Assembly: GCA_023386235.1 (NCBI GenBank)
Contig: JAEWKC010000027.1
Location: forward strand, 1-29,434
Source of the DNA: Bacteroidota bacterium
GTDB taxonomy: Bacteria > Bacteroidota > Bacteroidia > Chitinophagales > Chitinophagaceae
DNA: 29,434 nt
Direction of reading: 5' to 3'
Positions 29,209-29,434 of this stretch are shown here, piece after piece; the first letter of the stretch is position 1; every line of letters begins with the position of its first letter. A program made the translations under genes and the position numbers. Under the pieces are notes generated by a model. That model saw nothing but the letters and a program-made list of their open reading frames with translations. It was not told the origin of the DNA and did no database searches.

Positions 29209-29434
29209 AAAGGATAGCCTATAGAAATATTCCACACCCAGTTTTTTTGTAGCCAGTCCCAATTCATTCTGTTAAAGTTCCAGTCAATCCTGTTTTCACC
29301 ATGTACGGGTCCTCGTAGCGGAACACCAATATCAAGCCGAAGCAGCAAAATGCTCAGGTCTACGCGAAGTCCCGGTCCGGCGCCAATGGTAAATTCTTTG
29401 AGAAAGTTAGAAGATATTTTACCCCCGGGTCGTG
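29205..29434 (-). CDS. Omp85/BamA-like outer membrane protein, C-terminal end (partial)
   Basis: This minus-strand frame enters from the right edge and encodes 75 complete codons. It includes KEFTIGAGPGLRVDLSILLLRLDIGVPLRGP, then IDWNFNRMNWDW, and ends NISIGYPF. The G-x-G-x-R-x-D-x-S motif and final IGYPF, ending in phenylalanine, are characteristic of the last strands of Omp85-family barrels (BamA, or a TamA/TamL-like relative). These insert or translocate outer membrane proteins or lipids. The N-terminal POTRA or lipobox portion is outside the window, so BamA and TamL cannot be told apart. Its stop overlaps the DUF2130 stop by 4 bases (convergent). Confidence 0.78.
   Translation of the reverse strand, partial: RPGGKISSNFLKEFTIGAGPGLRVDLSILLLRLDIGVPLRGPVHGENRIDWNFNRMNWDWLQKNWVWNISIGYPF

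Overview
The window looks like a chromosomal segment from a member of the Bacteroidota, most likely Chitinophagaceae or a close relative. The DNA is AT-rich. Several genes have the Bacteroidota -7 promoter element TAnnTTTG just upstream, and Shine-Dalgarno sites are mostly absent. Several gene families are typical of the phylum: a DUF4836 lipoprotein, a type IX secretion C-terminal domain, an HU-HIG protein, a DUF6252-like lipoprotein and a BamA-like barrel. I see no phage, insertion sequence, plasmid or CRISPR.

Layout. 1-1441: the 3' end of pta, then ackA (acetate/acetyl-CoA interconversion). 1630-5468: a DUF4836 lipoprotein, a compact trmB / alkyltransferase-like (ATL) / omega-amidase group, and a convergent ridA. 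5556-7364: tsaB, an ArsR-family regulator and a tandem rhodanese. 7414-13071: recN, divergent mnmG (gidA), a secreted protein of unknown role, and convergent nadA. The recN-mnmG gap holds two perfect parS-like palindromes. 13072-13802: an AT-rich gap with a cluster of DnaA-box-like 9-mers, plus a 55-residue lipoprotein gene. 13803-17041: pcrA/uvrD, a 464-base gap with a well-formed candidate small RNA gene, and an HU-like protein. 17073-20735: two adjacent damaged genes, a T9SS-type lipase-like hydrolase split by an in-frame amber codon and a frameshifted small lipoprotein. 20960-22414: an ada-like/alkB alkylation-repair operon. 22470-24429: a flippase-like membrane protein and a DUF3108 protein. 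24443-26260: a long-chain acyl-CoA ligase. 26451-26645: two tRNA-Leu genes. 26806-29434: a small secreted protein, an ECF sigma factor, a DUF2130 coiled-coil protein and the C-terminal end of an Omp85/BamA-like protein.

How it fits together. Genome maintenance is prominent: recN, pcrA, ada-alkB and ATL for repair, and an HU-like protein. parS-like sites beside mnmG and a DnaA-box cluster about 4 kb away suggest an origin-proximal region. Against an origin exactly at 13.1-13.5 kb, most flanking genes point toward that gap from both sides rather than away from it. The most unusual items are the parS pair, the DnaA-box cluster, the candidate small RNA with three CTACTCAT motifs, and the amber-split secreted hydrolase beside a second broken gene.
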